A stretch of 18,533 nt of DNA from an uncultured Clostridia bacterium (GCA_937915065.1 CALDMR010000175.1:1-18533), one strand, 5' to 3'. Shown: positions 6,977 to 14,612, counted from the first letter of the stretch. Made by a program: numbers and translations. Notes: a model not told the origin generated them from the letters alone.

Positions 6977-7587
6977 AGCTTTATATGCTGCGCCACGGGC
7001 GCACCCTTTGGAATGAAGCGGGAAAATTACAGGGGCGGACGGATATTGCCCTGAGCGAGGAGGGGCGCCGCTCCGCCCTGGAAACCGGCGAAGAGCTGGC
7101 GGATGTATCCTTTTCCGCGGCCTTTTCCTCGCCCCTGGCCCGGGCGCGGGAAACGGCGGAATTGATTTTGCGGGGCCGGGATGTGCCTGTGCAGACCGAT
7201 GAGCGGCTGGTGGAGCTGAGTTTCGGCAGCGCCGAAGGGATGTACCTGTCTGATCTGGCGCCGGAGCGGCAGCCCACTTTCCGGCTGTTTGCCGCGCCGG
7301 AGGCCTATGTTCCGCCGGAGGGCGGCGAGAGTTATGCCTCGCTGGAGGTGCGGTGCCGCGCCTTTTTGGAGGAGGTCATCCTGCCCCATGAGAAGGATTG
7401 GGAGCAGGTGCTGATCGTGGCTCACGGCGGCACGGTGCGCGGACTGTTCAGCGCCATGTTCGGCCGGGCTTCCAATGAGATTTACGGCAGCCATGTGCAG
7501 AAAAATTGCGCGGTGAATATCGTGGACTGTACGGCGGGGAACTTCACCCTGGATGTGTTCGCCGGAGAATTCTGTGAAAAATTGTGA
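6973..7587 (+). CDS. Histidine phosphatase family protein (phosphoglycerate mutase-like)
   Basis: A 204-residue single-domain protein. MLRHGRTLWNE (residues 5-15) carries the phosphoryl-accepting H8 in the LRHG motif, with GRTDIALSEEG after it. SSPLARARETAELI contains the second phosphate-binding arginine, E81 is a candidate acid, and VLIVAHGGTVRG supplies H151. These features make it an active-site-complete member of the CobC/PhoE/GpmB branch. The substrate is open: alpha-ribazole phosphate, phosphosugars and general phosphatase activity are all possible. No cobalamin genes are nearby. The start is preceded by GAGGAAGAAGATCC and overlaps mutY. Confidence 0.9.
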   Translation: MKLYMLRHGRTLWNEAGKLQGRTDIALSEEGRRSALETGEELADVSFSAAFSSPLARARETAELILRGRDVPVQTDERLVELSFGSAEGMYLSDLAPERQPTFRLFAAPEAYVPPEGGESYASLEVRCRAFLEEVILPHEKDWEQVLIVAHGGTVRGLFSAMFGRASNEIYGSHVQKNCAVNIVDCTAGNFTLDVFAGEFCEKL

Positions 7588-7596
7588 GGAATGGAT

Positions 7597-8463
7597 ATGC
7601 GATGTGAGCTGTGCCCCCGGCGCTGCGGTGCGGAGCGGGAAAAGCATCCGGGATTCTGCGGCATGGGAGAGCGGGTGAAGGTGGCCCGCGCCGCCCTGCA
7701 TCACTGGGAAGAGCCCTGCATCAGCGGGACGCGGGGATCCGGCACCGTGTTTTTTTCCGGCTGCACCCTGGGCTGTGTGTTTTGCCAGAACCGGAGCGTC
7801 AGTGCCGGGGGCTTTGGCCGGGAGATCAGCGTGGAGCGGCTGCGGGAGATTTTTGGGGAGCTGGCCGGAGCCGGGGCCCATAATCTGAACCTGGTCAGCC
7901 CCACGCAGTTTGCGCCCCAGATCCTGCGGGCCCTGGAGGGGAAGCCGGAGATCCCGGTGGTGTGGAATACCGGGGGATATGAGCGGGTGGAAACGCTGCG
8001 CTCCCTGGAGGGGGCGGTGCAGATCTACCTGCCGGATCTCAAGTATGTATCGCCGGCGCTGAGCAAGGCCTATTCCGGCGCGGCGGATTATTTTGAGGCC
8101 GCCTCCCGGGCAATTCTGGAAATGTACCGCCAGGTGGGACCCTATCAGATGGGGGCGGAGGGCGTGCTGTGCTCCGGCGTGGTGATCCGCCACATGATGC
8201 TGCCCGGGCAGCTGGCGGATACGAAGCGGGTCATCGACTGGATTGCGGAACAGTTTGCGCCGGGCCAGGTGCTGGTGTCTCTGATGAGCCAGTACACGCC
8301 GGTGGCAGGAGTTCCGCCGGAAATCGGCAGAAAGGTTACCCGGGCGGAGTACCGGGCGGCCTGTGCCTACCTGGAAAACTGCGGCGTGCAGGAGGGCTTT
8401 TTTCAGGAGCGCACCGCCGCCAGGGAAGAGTATACCCCGCCCTTTGACTTAACAGGGGTATAA
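7597..8463 (+). CDS. Radical SAM protein, PflA/PflX-like
   Basis: A 288-residue protein resembling putative pyruvate formate-lyase activating enzymes of the PflX type. Four N-terminal cysteines (C3, C6, C10, C21) could bind an extra metal centre. The radical SAM site is C56, C60 and C63 (SGCTLGCVFCQN). NLNLVSPTQFAPQI and VWNTGGYE follow the family pattern, and VLVSLMSQYTP is near residue 226. No glycyl radical enzyme is in the window, so the target is unknown. The ATG at 7597 is preferred over 7591 because TGAGGA (7585-7590) is six bases before it but directly abuts 7591. This is the last gene of the cluster; a strong hairpin starts right at its stop. Confidence 0.88.
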   Translation: MRCELCPRRCGAEREKHPGFCGMGERVKVARAALHHWEEPCISGTRGSGTVFFSGCTLGCVFCQNRSVSAGGFGREISVERLREIFGELAGAGAHNLNLVSPTQFAPQILRALEGKPEIPVVWNTGGYERVETLRSLEGAVQIYLPDLKYVSPALSKAYSGAADYFEAASRAILEMYRQVGPYQMGAEGVLCSGVVIRHMMLPGQLADTKRVIDWIAEQFAPGQVLVSLMSQYTPVAGVPPEIGRKVTRAEYRAACAYLENCGVQEGFFQERTAAREEYTPPFDLTGV

Positions 8464-8500
8464 AAAAGGGAGACCTGTGCTATGCACAGGTCTCCCTTTT
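8464..8500. terminator. Hairpin terminator shared by convergent genes
   Basis: A perfect 17-bp stem (8464-8480 with 8484-8500) has loop TAT. The outer pairs are an A-tract and a T-tract (AAAAGGGAG... and ...CTCCCTTTT), so it can terminate in both directions. It lies between the plus-strand radical SAM stop (8463) and the minus-strand NAGPA stop (8509). Confidence 0.93.
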
Positions 8501-8508
8501 GTTTGCGT

Positions 8509-10950
8509 TTATTCAGCGGCGGGCTGGGAGCCGGCGGCGCTGAAAATGGTTTCGTAGTTGGTCAGGATCTGGGCGATTTCCGCGCGGGAAGCAGTGCCCT
8601 GGGGATTCAGCAGATTGCTGCTGCCCTGGAGCAGGCCTGCGCCCACGGCCCAGGCCATGGCGTCCTTGGCCCAGGGAGAGATGCTGCCAGCATCGGAAAA
8701 GGCGGAGGTATCGCCGCGGCTGGTGGTATCATAACCGGCCCGGGCTGCGTAATTATACAGGATCACGGCGGTTTGTTCCCGGGTGAGTTTTCCGCCGGGG
8801 TTGAAGCCGCCCGCGCCGTCGCCGGAAACCACGCCGGCCGTGTTTGCCCACTCCACGGCGGCAGTATACCACTGTCCGTCGGACACATCATGGAAAGCAC
8901 CTGTATAGGCGGCTGCGGGCTTACCCTCCTTGTTATAGAGGATCTGCACCAGCATGCTGCGGGTCGTGGTGGTGGTGGGCTCAAACAGGGCGTTGCCCAC
9001 GCCGTCCATCAGGCCGTTGTCATAGACATGTTTGACAGCGTCGTAATACCAGGTGCCCAGGGCCACATCGGTAAAGGGCATGGAGCGGACTGTGACGGGG
9101 ATGCTCAGCCGGGCAGTACCGGCGGTGATTTCGATGGTGCCGGAGCCGTCTTTTTCGGCGGTGAACACGCCCTCCGGGGTGATGGAGCCGATGCCGCCGG
9201 TGACGGAGAACTGGAAGCACTGATGCTGGCTGAGGAGCGTCATGTGCTGATAAACGGCGGACATCACCAGAGTATGGCTCTTGCCGGCGCTGGTGGTCAG
9301 GGAGGTGAGCACCTTCCCGTCGGAGCGGGCCACCAGGCTGTCGGGATCAGCGACCACCTGCACCCGGGCGCTGCCGGAATGGGAGCCGCTGCTCAGGGTG
9401 ACGGTGGCGGCGCCGCTTTCCATGGGCGCGGTGTAAAGGCCGTTGTGGTTGACCGTTCCCAGATCTGTAGACCAGGTGGGATTGCTGTCATCCTGCATGG
9501 GGATATAGTTGGTATCCACGGCGGTGCCGCTGAGCTGGACTTTGGCCCCGGCCAGCAGCTGGGTGGACACGGGGGAAATGTAGTAGTGGCTGAGCTCGCC
9601 GCTGGGGGTGTTGTCGGCCACCAGGAAGATCTGGGTGGATACGGATCGTTCGCTGCCGCCGGAGGGTTTGTTGATGCGGCTGGACAGGGTGCTGTTGGGC
9701 AGCGTGGCGGTCAGGGTGGTGGAGCCGCCGCCGTCCAGGCAGATGGCGGTGGTGCAGCCCAGCTGCTGCAGCCGCTGGGCCAGCAGCGCTTCGGAAGCGC
9801 CCACACTATAGCCGCTCTGGCGGCCGTCAATGGTGTAGAATACCAGGGAGCCGTCGGATTTCATGCCGATGGCGGTGCGGGGCGCGCCGGAGGTGGACAG
9901 GCCGCTGACGATCTGCCCGTTTTCGACCAGTTTTTTGTAGCCGCTGGTCACATATTTGGCGTTTTCCCAGCCCCCGGCAGCCCGGACGGAAAGGGTCACT
10001 TCTGTGCCGGGGGTCAGGTCGGTCAGGGCTTTGATGTTGGCCGCGCTGGCCTTTTTGTTGGCAGAAAGGACGATTTTTCCGGCGGGAACTGCGGTGGCGC
10101 CGGTTTTGTCCGTCACGCTTTCCACCACCATCTTCAGGCTTTGGCCGATGCGCAGATCGGCGGAACCGCCGTCGGCGGGGACAAGAACCACATCCACGCC
10201 GGCTTCGGTGTTGCCGGTGGTGCCTTTGGGGTTGAAATCATTGGTATACAGGAAAATACCGCTGGCACTGCGGGCCTTGTTCACGGTATAAATAGACTGG
10301 GTGACCGTTTCTTCCCGGGTGATCGTTTCGGGGGGCGCGACGGGTTCTGTGACCGTTTCGCCTTCTGTGCCGCCGGTTTCGGGCTGCTGGGCGGCAGTGT
10401 CTTCGCCGCCTTCCGCGTCGCCGGAGGGGGCAGCGGGGGGCGTGACGGGTTCTGTGACGGTGTGGGTATAGGTCATGGTGACGGAGAGTTTGGGATCGCC
10501 CATCATGGCGGTGCCGTCCTCCCGGAAGCCGATGGCCCAGGTCTGGTTATAGCCGGTGCGCAGGATGCCGTCGGTGACAACCATGCCCATGGGCACGCCG
10601 TTGTTGGTGTAGTAATAATCGCCGTTGATTCCGGCTACCACGCGCCAACCCTGGGCTTCCAGCTTTTTTGCGGCGCCGGATACCGTGTTGGTGGAGGTGA
10701 TTTTGTCGCCGTAAGTCACGATGGGGTGCACGTCGGCGCCGGGGGTGTAGGTGATGTAGTTTTCGGTGCGCTTGTCGTTGGCGGTGGCGCCCCAGTAAAC
10801 GCCGTGGGACAGGACCGTGCCGCTGTGGATGTCCGAGTCATAGGTGTGCAGATCGCTGCCGATGACGGCGGCCAGGGGGGAGAGCACCAGGGACGCGGCG
10901 GTGCCGACGGCCAGGGCCGCAGAGAGCAATGCGCGGGGAAGATGTTTCAT
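8509..10950 (-). CDS. Secreted phosphodiester glycosidase (NAGPA domain) with three SLH repeats
   Basis: An 813-residue exported protein. A signal peptide covers about residues 1-30. The NAGPA (DUF2233) domain contains AGINGDYYYTNNGVP (106-120), SGAPRTAIG (354-362) and CLDGGGSTTL (404-413); relatives cleave GlcNAc-phosphate-type diesters or act on cell-surface glycans. A Pro/Thr/Glu-rich insertion at about 163-220 interrupts this domain, with TVTEPV occurring twice. Residues about 450-620 look like bacterial Ig-like repeats. Three SLH repeats (about 625-675, 686-735, 751-804) would hold it non-covalently on secondary wall polymers. GGAGG lies 12 bases before the ATG, slightly far. It has its own promoter and ends at the shared hairpin. 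The exact substrate is unknown. Confidence 0.9.
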   Translation of the reverse strand: MKHLPRALLSAALAVGTAASLVLSPLAAVIGSDLHTYDSDIHSGTVLSHGVYWGATANDKRTENYITYTPGADVHPIVTYGDKITSTNTVSGAAKKLEAQGWRVVAGINGDYYYTNNGVPMGMVVTDGILRTGYNQTWAIGFREDGTAMMGDPKLSVTMTYTHTVTEPVTPPAAPSGDAEGGEDTAAQQPETGGTEGETVTEPVAPPETITREETVTQSIYTVNKARSASGIFLYTNDFNPKGTTGNTEAGVDVVLVPADGGSADLRIGQSLKMVVESVTDKTGATAVPAGKIVLSANKKASAANIKALTDLTPGTEVTLSVRAAGGWENAKYVTSGYKKLVENGQIVSGLSTSGAPRTAIGMKSDGSLVFYTIDGRQSGYSVGASEALLAQRLQQLGCTTAICLDGGGSTTLTATLPNSTLSSRINKPSGGSERSVSTQIFLVADNTPSGELSHYYISPVSTQLLAGAKVQLSGTAVDTNYIPMQDDSNPTWSTDLGTVNHNGLYTAPMESGAATVTLSSGSHSGSARVQVVADPDSLVARSDGKVLTSLTTSAGKSHTLVMSAVYQHMTLLSQHQCFQFSVTGGIGSITPEGVFTAEKDGSGTIEITAGTARLSIPVTVRSMPFTDVALGTWYYDAVKHVYDNGLMDGVGNALFEPTTTTTRSMLVQILYNKEGKPAAAYTGAFHDVSDGQWYTAAVEWANTAGVVSGDGAGGFNPGGKLTREQTAVILYNYAARAGYDTTSRGDTSAFSDAGSISPWAKDAMAWAVGAGLLQGSSNLLNPQGTASRAEIAQILTNYETIFSAAGSQPAAE

Positions 10951-11000
10951 AAATTCTTAAAACCTCCATAAAACGCGGGTGGATGGGAAAATGTTGTAAT

Positions 11001-11029
11001 AGTATACCATAAAAAAGAGGGGCTGTAAA
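11001..11029 (-). promoter_or_regulatory. Promoter of the NAGPA-SLH gene
   Basis: On the minus strand, TTTACA (11029-11024), a 17-bp spacer and TATACT (11006-11001) match the housekeeping consensus at 5/6 each. The element is in the 92-bp gap after hemW and about 50 bases before the ATG. No terminator for hemW is evident in this gap, so some read-through is possible. Confidence 0.75.
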
Positions 11030-11042
11030 ATGGAAATGGCTG

Positions 11043-12254
11043 TCAGGGACGCACCAGAAAGTCGCCCCGGGCGGTGGCTTCCAGCCGGCGTTGCTTTTCG
11101 GCGGCCAGGGCGTCCAGCAGCTCGCCGATCACAGCGTTGGACACCAGGAACCCCCGAGGGGTAAGGTGCCAGGAGCCCTGTGCTCCCCGCTGGGCCAGCC
11201 CGGCGGCTTCGTATGTTTCCAACAGGGGCAGAAATACGGAAAAGCGCTGGCGGAAGGTGTTTTCAAAATGGCGGGGATCGATGCCCTCTGTGGTGCGCAG
11301 ACGGAGCATCAGATATTCCGTGTCGCGGGTCCAGTTGGGCAGGGTCTCGCTTTCCAGATCCAGATCACCGCCGCGGAGCACGCCGTTGATGTAGCGATCC
11401 AGATCCCGGCCGAGGGAGTAGCGCACGCCGCCGAAATCAGAGTGGGCGCCGGGGCCGAAGCCCGCATATTCGGAAAGGGACCAGTATTTCTGGTTGTGGC
11501 GGCTTTCAAAGCCCGGTTTTGCAAAGTTGGAAATTTCATATTGCCGGTAGCCATGCTCCTGCAAAAAGGAAACGGCAAAAAGGTACATGTCGGCCTGCGC
11601 ATCGTCGTCGGCCAGGATCAGGGTGTCGCGGGCAGCAAACAGGGGCGTGCCCTCCTCCAGTTTCAAACCATAGCAGGAGATGTGCTCCGGCGCCAGCTCC
11701 ACCGCGGCCCGCAGGGAGGTTTCAAAGCTTTCCGGAGTCTGGCCGGGCAGGCCGTAGATCAGATCCAGGCTGACATTTTGCAGTTTGGCTTTCCGGGCGG
11801 CTTCCGCGGCGGACTGCACCTGGGAAAAGGTATGAATGCGTCCCACGGCGCGCAGCTCTTCTTCCACGGCGGACTGCATGCCGATGGAAATGCGGTTGAA
11901 GCCTGCCCGTCGCAGCGCCCGCAGGGCTTTCCAGTCCCCTGCGCTGTCGGGGTTGGCCTCCAAGGTGATTTCCGCCTGGCGGGACAGGGTATAGTGCTTT
12001 TGGATGGCGGAGAGAATGGCTTTTAAGGGCTTGACGCCCAGATAGGAGGGCGTGCCGCCACCGAAATAAACGGTGTCTACCGTGTGGGCGGTGGCCCGGG
12101 GCGCGATCTCCGTCAGATGGGCGGTCACGGCGCGGGTGTATTCCGCCATGGTTTCCTCGCGGCAGGGCAGGGAGTAGAAGTCGCAGTAGCGGCATTTCTG
12201 CCGGCAAAAGGGGACGTGGATATACAGCCCCAGGGGGAGCGTTGGCTTTTTCAT
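11043..12254 (-). CDS. hemW: Radical SAM heme chaperone HemW
   Basis: A 403-residue protein. The SAM cluster site is C17, C21 and C24 in YIHVPFCRQKCRYCDFYS. CDF, in place of the CGC of HemN, points to HemW, which delivers heme to target proteins, and away from a true coproporphyrinogen oxidase. VDTVYFGGGTPSYL, EITLEANPDS, RISIGMQS, NVSLDLIYGLPGQT and YEISNFAKPG are all family motifs, and the C-terminal HemN_C domain is present. The ATG at 12254 gives the usual MKKP...LGLYIH start with GGATGATCAAT upstream. In-frame ATG (12263) and TTG (12278) starts are possible. Putative heme b in the nearby fumarate reductase anchor is one potential client, but that link is inference. Confidence 0.94.
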   Translation of the reverse strand: MKKPTLPLGLYIHVPFCRQKCRYCDFYSLPCREETMAEYTRAVTAHLTEIAPRATAHTVDTVYFGGGTPSYLGVKPLKAILSAIQKHYTLSRQAEITLEANPDSAGDWKALRALRRAGFNRISIGMQSAVEEELRAVGRIHTFSQVQSAAEAARKAKLQNVSLDLIYGLPGQTPESFETSLRAAVELAPEHISCYGLKLEEGTPLFAARDTLILADDDAQADMYLFAVSFLQEHGYRQYEISNFAKPGFESRHNQKYWSLSEYAGFGPGAHSDFGGVRYSLGRDLDRYINGVLRGGDLDLESETLPNWTRDTEYLMLRLRTTEGIDPRHFENTFRQRFSVFLPLLETYEAAGLAQRGAQGSWHLTPRGFLVSNAVIGELLDALAAEKQRRLEATARGDFLVRP

Positions 12255-12315
12255 ATTGATCATCCATTCTATGGGCAATTTGCATCGGAATTACATCACG
12301 ATTTTTCTGGGTTTT

Positions 12316-12344
12316 ATTGTACGGGATTGGGCGGGAAAGTGCAA
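12316..12344 (-). promoter_or_regulatory. Possible hemW promoter
   Basis: On the minus strand, TTGCAC (12344-12339), a 17-bp spacer and TACAAT (12321-12316) sit about 60 bases before the hemW start. The -10 is 5/6, the -35 only 3/6. The position between the divergent hemW and spoVAC genes is right for a promoter. Confidence 0.5.
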
Positions 12345-12378
12345 GAAAGGAGACATAAAAAAAGAAAAAGGGGGCAGG

Positions 12379-12420
12379 ATGAAAAGAGGATCTTGGAAAG
12401 GAGAGCGGGTTTATGGATGA
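12379..12420 (+). CDS. Possible 13-residue leader peptide before spoVAC
   Basis: ATG at 12379 has GGGGGCAGG just upstream and encodes MKRGSWKGERVYG, ending at TGA 12418-12420, which overlaps the first codons of spoVAC. The spoVAC ribosome site (AAAGGAGAG) lies inside it. It could couple translation or be chance. No family is known, so confidence is low. Confidence 0.25.
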   Translation: MKRGSWKGERVYG

Positions 12421-12856
12421 GTCCATGCAGACCTATCGGGATTATGTGGCAAGTCTTTCAGAAAAATCGCCGCTGCTGAAAAACACGGCGCTGGCCTTTT
12501 TGACGGGGGGCGGGATCTGTACAGCCGGGCAGCTGATTCAAAACGGGTGGTGTGCGGCAGGCTTGGATAAGGGGGACGCCGGGACGATGACTGCGGTGAC
12601 GCTGATTTTCCTCAGCGCTCTGCTGACGGGGCTGAACCTGTATAACAAGCTGGCCCGCTATGGCGGCGCGGGAACGCTGGTGCCCATTACGGGGTTTGCC
12701 AACGCTGTGGCCGCGCCGGCCATCGACTTCAAAAGCGAAGGGATCATTGCCGGCATGGCGGCCAAGATGTTCGTCATTGCCGGGCCGGTGCTGGTGTGCG
12801 GCGTGAGCGCCAGCGTGGTTTACGGCATCCTTCTGATGCTGTTCCGGCTCGTTTGA
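12413..12856 (+). CDS. spoVAC: Stage V sporulation protein AC
   Basis: A 147-residue membrane protein matching SpoVAC over its full length: SPLLKNTALAFLTGGGICTAGQLIQ near residues 19-43, then FLSALLTGLNLYNKLARYGGAGTLVPITGFANAV, and KSEGIIAGMAAKMFVIAGPVLV near 104-125. SpoVAC is an inner-membrane spore protein that forms part of the channel moving calcium-dipicolinate into the forespore and out at germination, and can act as a mechanosensitive channel. The ATG at 12413 follows GGAAAGGAGAGCGGGTTT. The usual partners spoVAD and spoVAE are not adjacent: a terminator and the convergent ricT gene follow. I see no convincing sigma-G promoter immediately upstream. Confidence 0.93.
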   Translation: MDESMQTYRDYVASLSEKSPLLKNTALAFLTGGGICTAGQLIQNGWCAAGLDKGDAGTMTAVTLIFLSALLTGLNLYNKLARYGGAGTLVPITGFANAVAAPAIDFKSEGIIAGMAAKMFVIAGPVLVCGVSASVVYGILLMLFRLV

Positions 12857-12942
12857 CTTTGTCCGTGGGACTCCCGCCGCGCAGAGTGGAAAGCGAGAAG
12901 CGGGGATGTTTTCAAACGCAGGATTTCGCCCCATATAAAAAA

Positions 12943-12968
12943 CAGCCCCGGACGCAAGTCCGGGGCTG
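12943..12968. terminator. Bidirectional hairpin between spoVAC and ricT
   Basis: The stem CAGCCCCGGAC (12943-12953) pairs perfectly with 12958-12968 around loop GCAA. It has six or so A bases on the left and CTTTTGT on the right, so it can stop both the plus-strand spoVAC transcript and the minus-strand ricT transcript. The 75 or so bases between the spoVAC stop and this hairpin hold nothing recognisable. Confidence 0.88.
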
Positions 12969-12985
12969 CTTTTGTGTTGCAGGGA

Positions 12986-14386
12986 TCATGTGCCGCTCTT
13001 TTCGCTGCCTTCGCCCTTGCCGCCGCGGCCTCCGCGGCCCCGGCGGGAAGGACGGCGGCCCCGGCGGTGGGGGGGCTTGCTGCCTTCCGGCGTGGCGGCT
13101 CCGGCGGCGATGGGCATGCTGGAGCCAAAGCGCACGGGGCGGGGGTTCTGCTGGCTGCTGGTTTCGGCTTTGGGCGCGGCGGCCTTGGTTTCGCGGCCGC
13201 TGTTTTTCTCCTGGTTGTCGTTGCGCGGGCGGTTGTCCTTCCGCTCGCCGCTGCGGCGGCCGCGGCCGCCCCGGTGGGAACGGTGGGAACGCTCGCCGGA
13301 TTTGTTGGCTTCCGGCTGCTTGGACTGCTCCGGGGCCTCTTTGGGCGAGTCGGCGCCGGGGGCGGCGGCTGCGCCGCGGGCAGAGCCTTTGCTGCCGCGG
13401 CGGTCGCTTTTTTCGCGCTTTTCCTCGCTGCGCTCGCGCCGGGGCGGGGGAGAATTACGGAATTGCCGCATGGCGGGCTTTTCCGAAGGGATCTCCATGC
13501 CGAAGGGATCCAGATCGGGCTCGGCTGCGATGCGGTCGGGGCGGTCGGGGATGGCGATGCCGTCCCGGCTGCCTTTGCCGTTGCGCAGCACGATGATCTC
13601 GCCCACCTGATAGGTTTTGGGGGCTTCGGGCGCGTCGTCCAGGCGGACGGTCACGCTCTCCTTGACCAGATTGATGGCGCTGATGTTGCCGGGGCCGTCG
13701 GGCGTCTGCACAAAGGAATCGTTTTTGGGCATGCGCGTCTGCGCGTCCTCGTAGGCGTGCTGCTCGTATTTCAGGCAGCACATCAGCCGGCCGCAGGAGC
13801 CGGAGATCTTGGTGGGATTCAGGCTGAGATTTTGTGTTTTGGCCATTTTGATGGACACGGGCTGGAAATCCTCCAGGAACCGCTGGCAGCAGAAGGGCTG
13901 GCCGCAGATGCCCAGGCCGCCCAGCATTTTGGCCTCGTCTCGCACGCCGATCTGGCGCAGTTCGATGCGGGAGTGGAACACGCCGGCCAGATCTTTGACC
14001 AGCTCGCGGAAATCCACGCGGCCGTCGGCGGTGAAGAAAAAGATGATTTTGTTGCCGTCGAAGCTGCACTCCACATTGACCAGCTTCATTTCCAGCTTGT
14101 GCGCCGCGATTTTTTTCTCGCAGACAGCAAAAGCATCCTGCTCGCGCTTGCGGTTGCGTTCCAGGGTTTTGCGGTCTTCTTCGGTGGCAATGCGGTGCAT
14201 GGGGCGCAAGGGCTGGATCACGGCGTGATCCTCCACGCTGTGGTTGCCGCACACGCAGGTGCCGAATTCGGAGCCCTGGGCGGTTTCAACGATCACTTCA
14301 TCGCCTTCGTGAACAGTCACGCCCTGGGGATCAAAAAAATAGGCTTTACAGCCGCCGCGAAAGCGGACGCTGATGACTTCTGTCAA
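12986..14386 (-). CDS. ricT: RicT/YaaT (PSP1 domain) with a long basic C-terminal tail
   Basis: A 466-residue protein from the TTG at 14386. The first 270 or so residues are a complete PSP1/RicT domain starting MTEVISVRFR...AYFFDPQG. Cysteines in GICGQPFCCQRF (161, 166, 167) and GSCGRLMCCLKYE (198, 203, 204) are the Fe-S-type ligands of RicT. In Bacillus, RicT acts with RicA and RicF in RNase Y-dependent mRNA processing and in sporulation and competence control. Residues about 275-466 form a disordered tail rich in R, G, S, K and P, ending in RRGRGGRGGKG; B. subtilis RicT lacks it. The TTG is chosen because GGAGGTTATATAT precedes it. The in-frame ATG at 14401 overlaps that ribosome site and has none of its own. 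Lies downstream of holB. Confidence 0.9.
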   Translation of the reverse strand: MTEVISVRFRGGCKAYFFDPQGVTVHEGDEVIVETAQGSEFGTCVCGNHSVEDHAVIQPLRPMHRIATEEDRKTLERNRKREQDAFAVCEKKIAAHKLEMKLVNVECSFDGNKIIFFFTADGRVDFRELVKDLAGVFHSRIELRQIGVRDEAKMLGGLGICGQPFCCQRFLEDFQPVSIKMAKTQNLSLNPTKISGSCGRLMCCLKYEQHAYEDAQTRMPKNDSFVQTPDGPGNISAINLVKESVTVRLDDAPEAPKTYQVGEIIVLRNGKGSRDGIAIPDRPDRIAAEPDLDPFGMEIPSEKPAMRQFRNSPPPRRERSEEKREKSDRRGSKGSARGAAAAPGADSPKEAPEQSKQPEANKSGERSHRSHRGGRGRRSGERKDNRPRNDNQEKNSGRETKAAAPKAETSSQQNPRPVRFGSSMPIAAGAATPEGSKPPHRRGRRPSRRGRGGRGGKGEGSEKSGT

Positions 14387-14410
14387 ATATATAACCTCCA
14401 TTTCTTAATT

Positions 14411-14602
14411 CACAAAAATGCGGGCATTTTTGTGAAGGGGGATTGCAGCTTGCCTCGCGCCCGCATTGCCTGTAAAACGGGAAGTGCGCGCCCTGGGCAG
14501 GCTGAGAAGTGGTTTTTTGAGGGATAGATCCTCAAAAAAGGATTTTAATTTAGTTCGCCCGCTGCGGCGGGCGAAACTCTGCGCGGCGTATTGTGCGCGC
14601 AG
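14411..14602. repeat. Hairpin-rich spacer between holB and ricT
   Basis: Four inverted repeats fall in about 190 bases: 14411-14420 with 14425-14434 (10 bp, loop CGGG); 14513-14522 with 14530-14539 (TTTTTTGAGG, loop 7); 14554-14562 with 14567-14575 (TTCGCCCGC, loop TGCG); and 14579-14585 with 14596-14602 (CTGCGCG, loop 10). No family promoter or riboswitch is recognised and no long open frame is convincing. It may be a dispersed intergenic element, a processed leader of ricT mRNA, or attenuator and terminator structures on the minus-strand transcript. Confidence 0.6.
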
Positions 14603-14612
14603 GATCGTTTTG

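Noticed and set aside
8482..10971. 829-codon plus-strand open frame opposite the NAGPA-SLH gene
   Set aside because: It is Gly/Ala/His-rich with no family motif and mirrors a gene with signal peptide, DGGGS motif and SLH repeats. High GC and low stop frequency on the opposite strand explain it.
12265..12271. CATTCTA, a match to the sigma-F/G -10 consensus upstream of spoVAC
   Set aside because: No GHATR-like -35 lies at the right distance, and it is within the hemW start region about 140 bases upstream.
14411..14434. Hairpin before ricT as a holB terminator
   Set aside because: Its stem is mainly A:T and no T-run follows on the minus strand, so termination is not supported. It is kept only as part of the structured spacer.
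12974..14527. 517-codon plus-strand open frame opposite ricT
   Set aside because: Low-complexity Ala/Gly/Leu sequence with no recognisable domain. The opposite strand carries the complete RicT cysteine motifs and a ribosome site.
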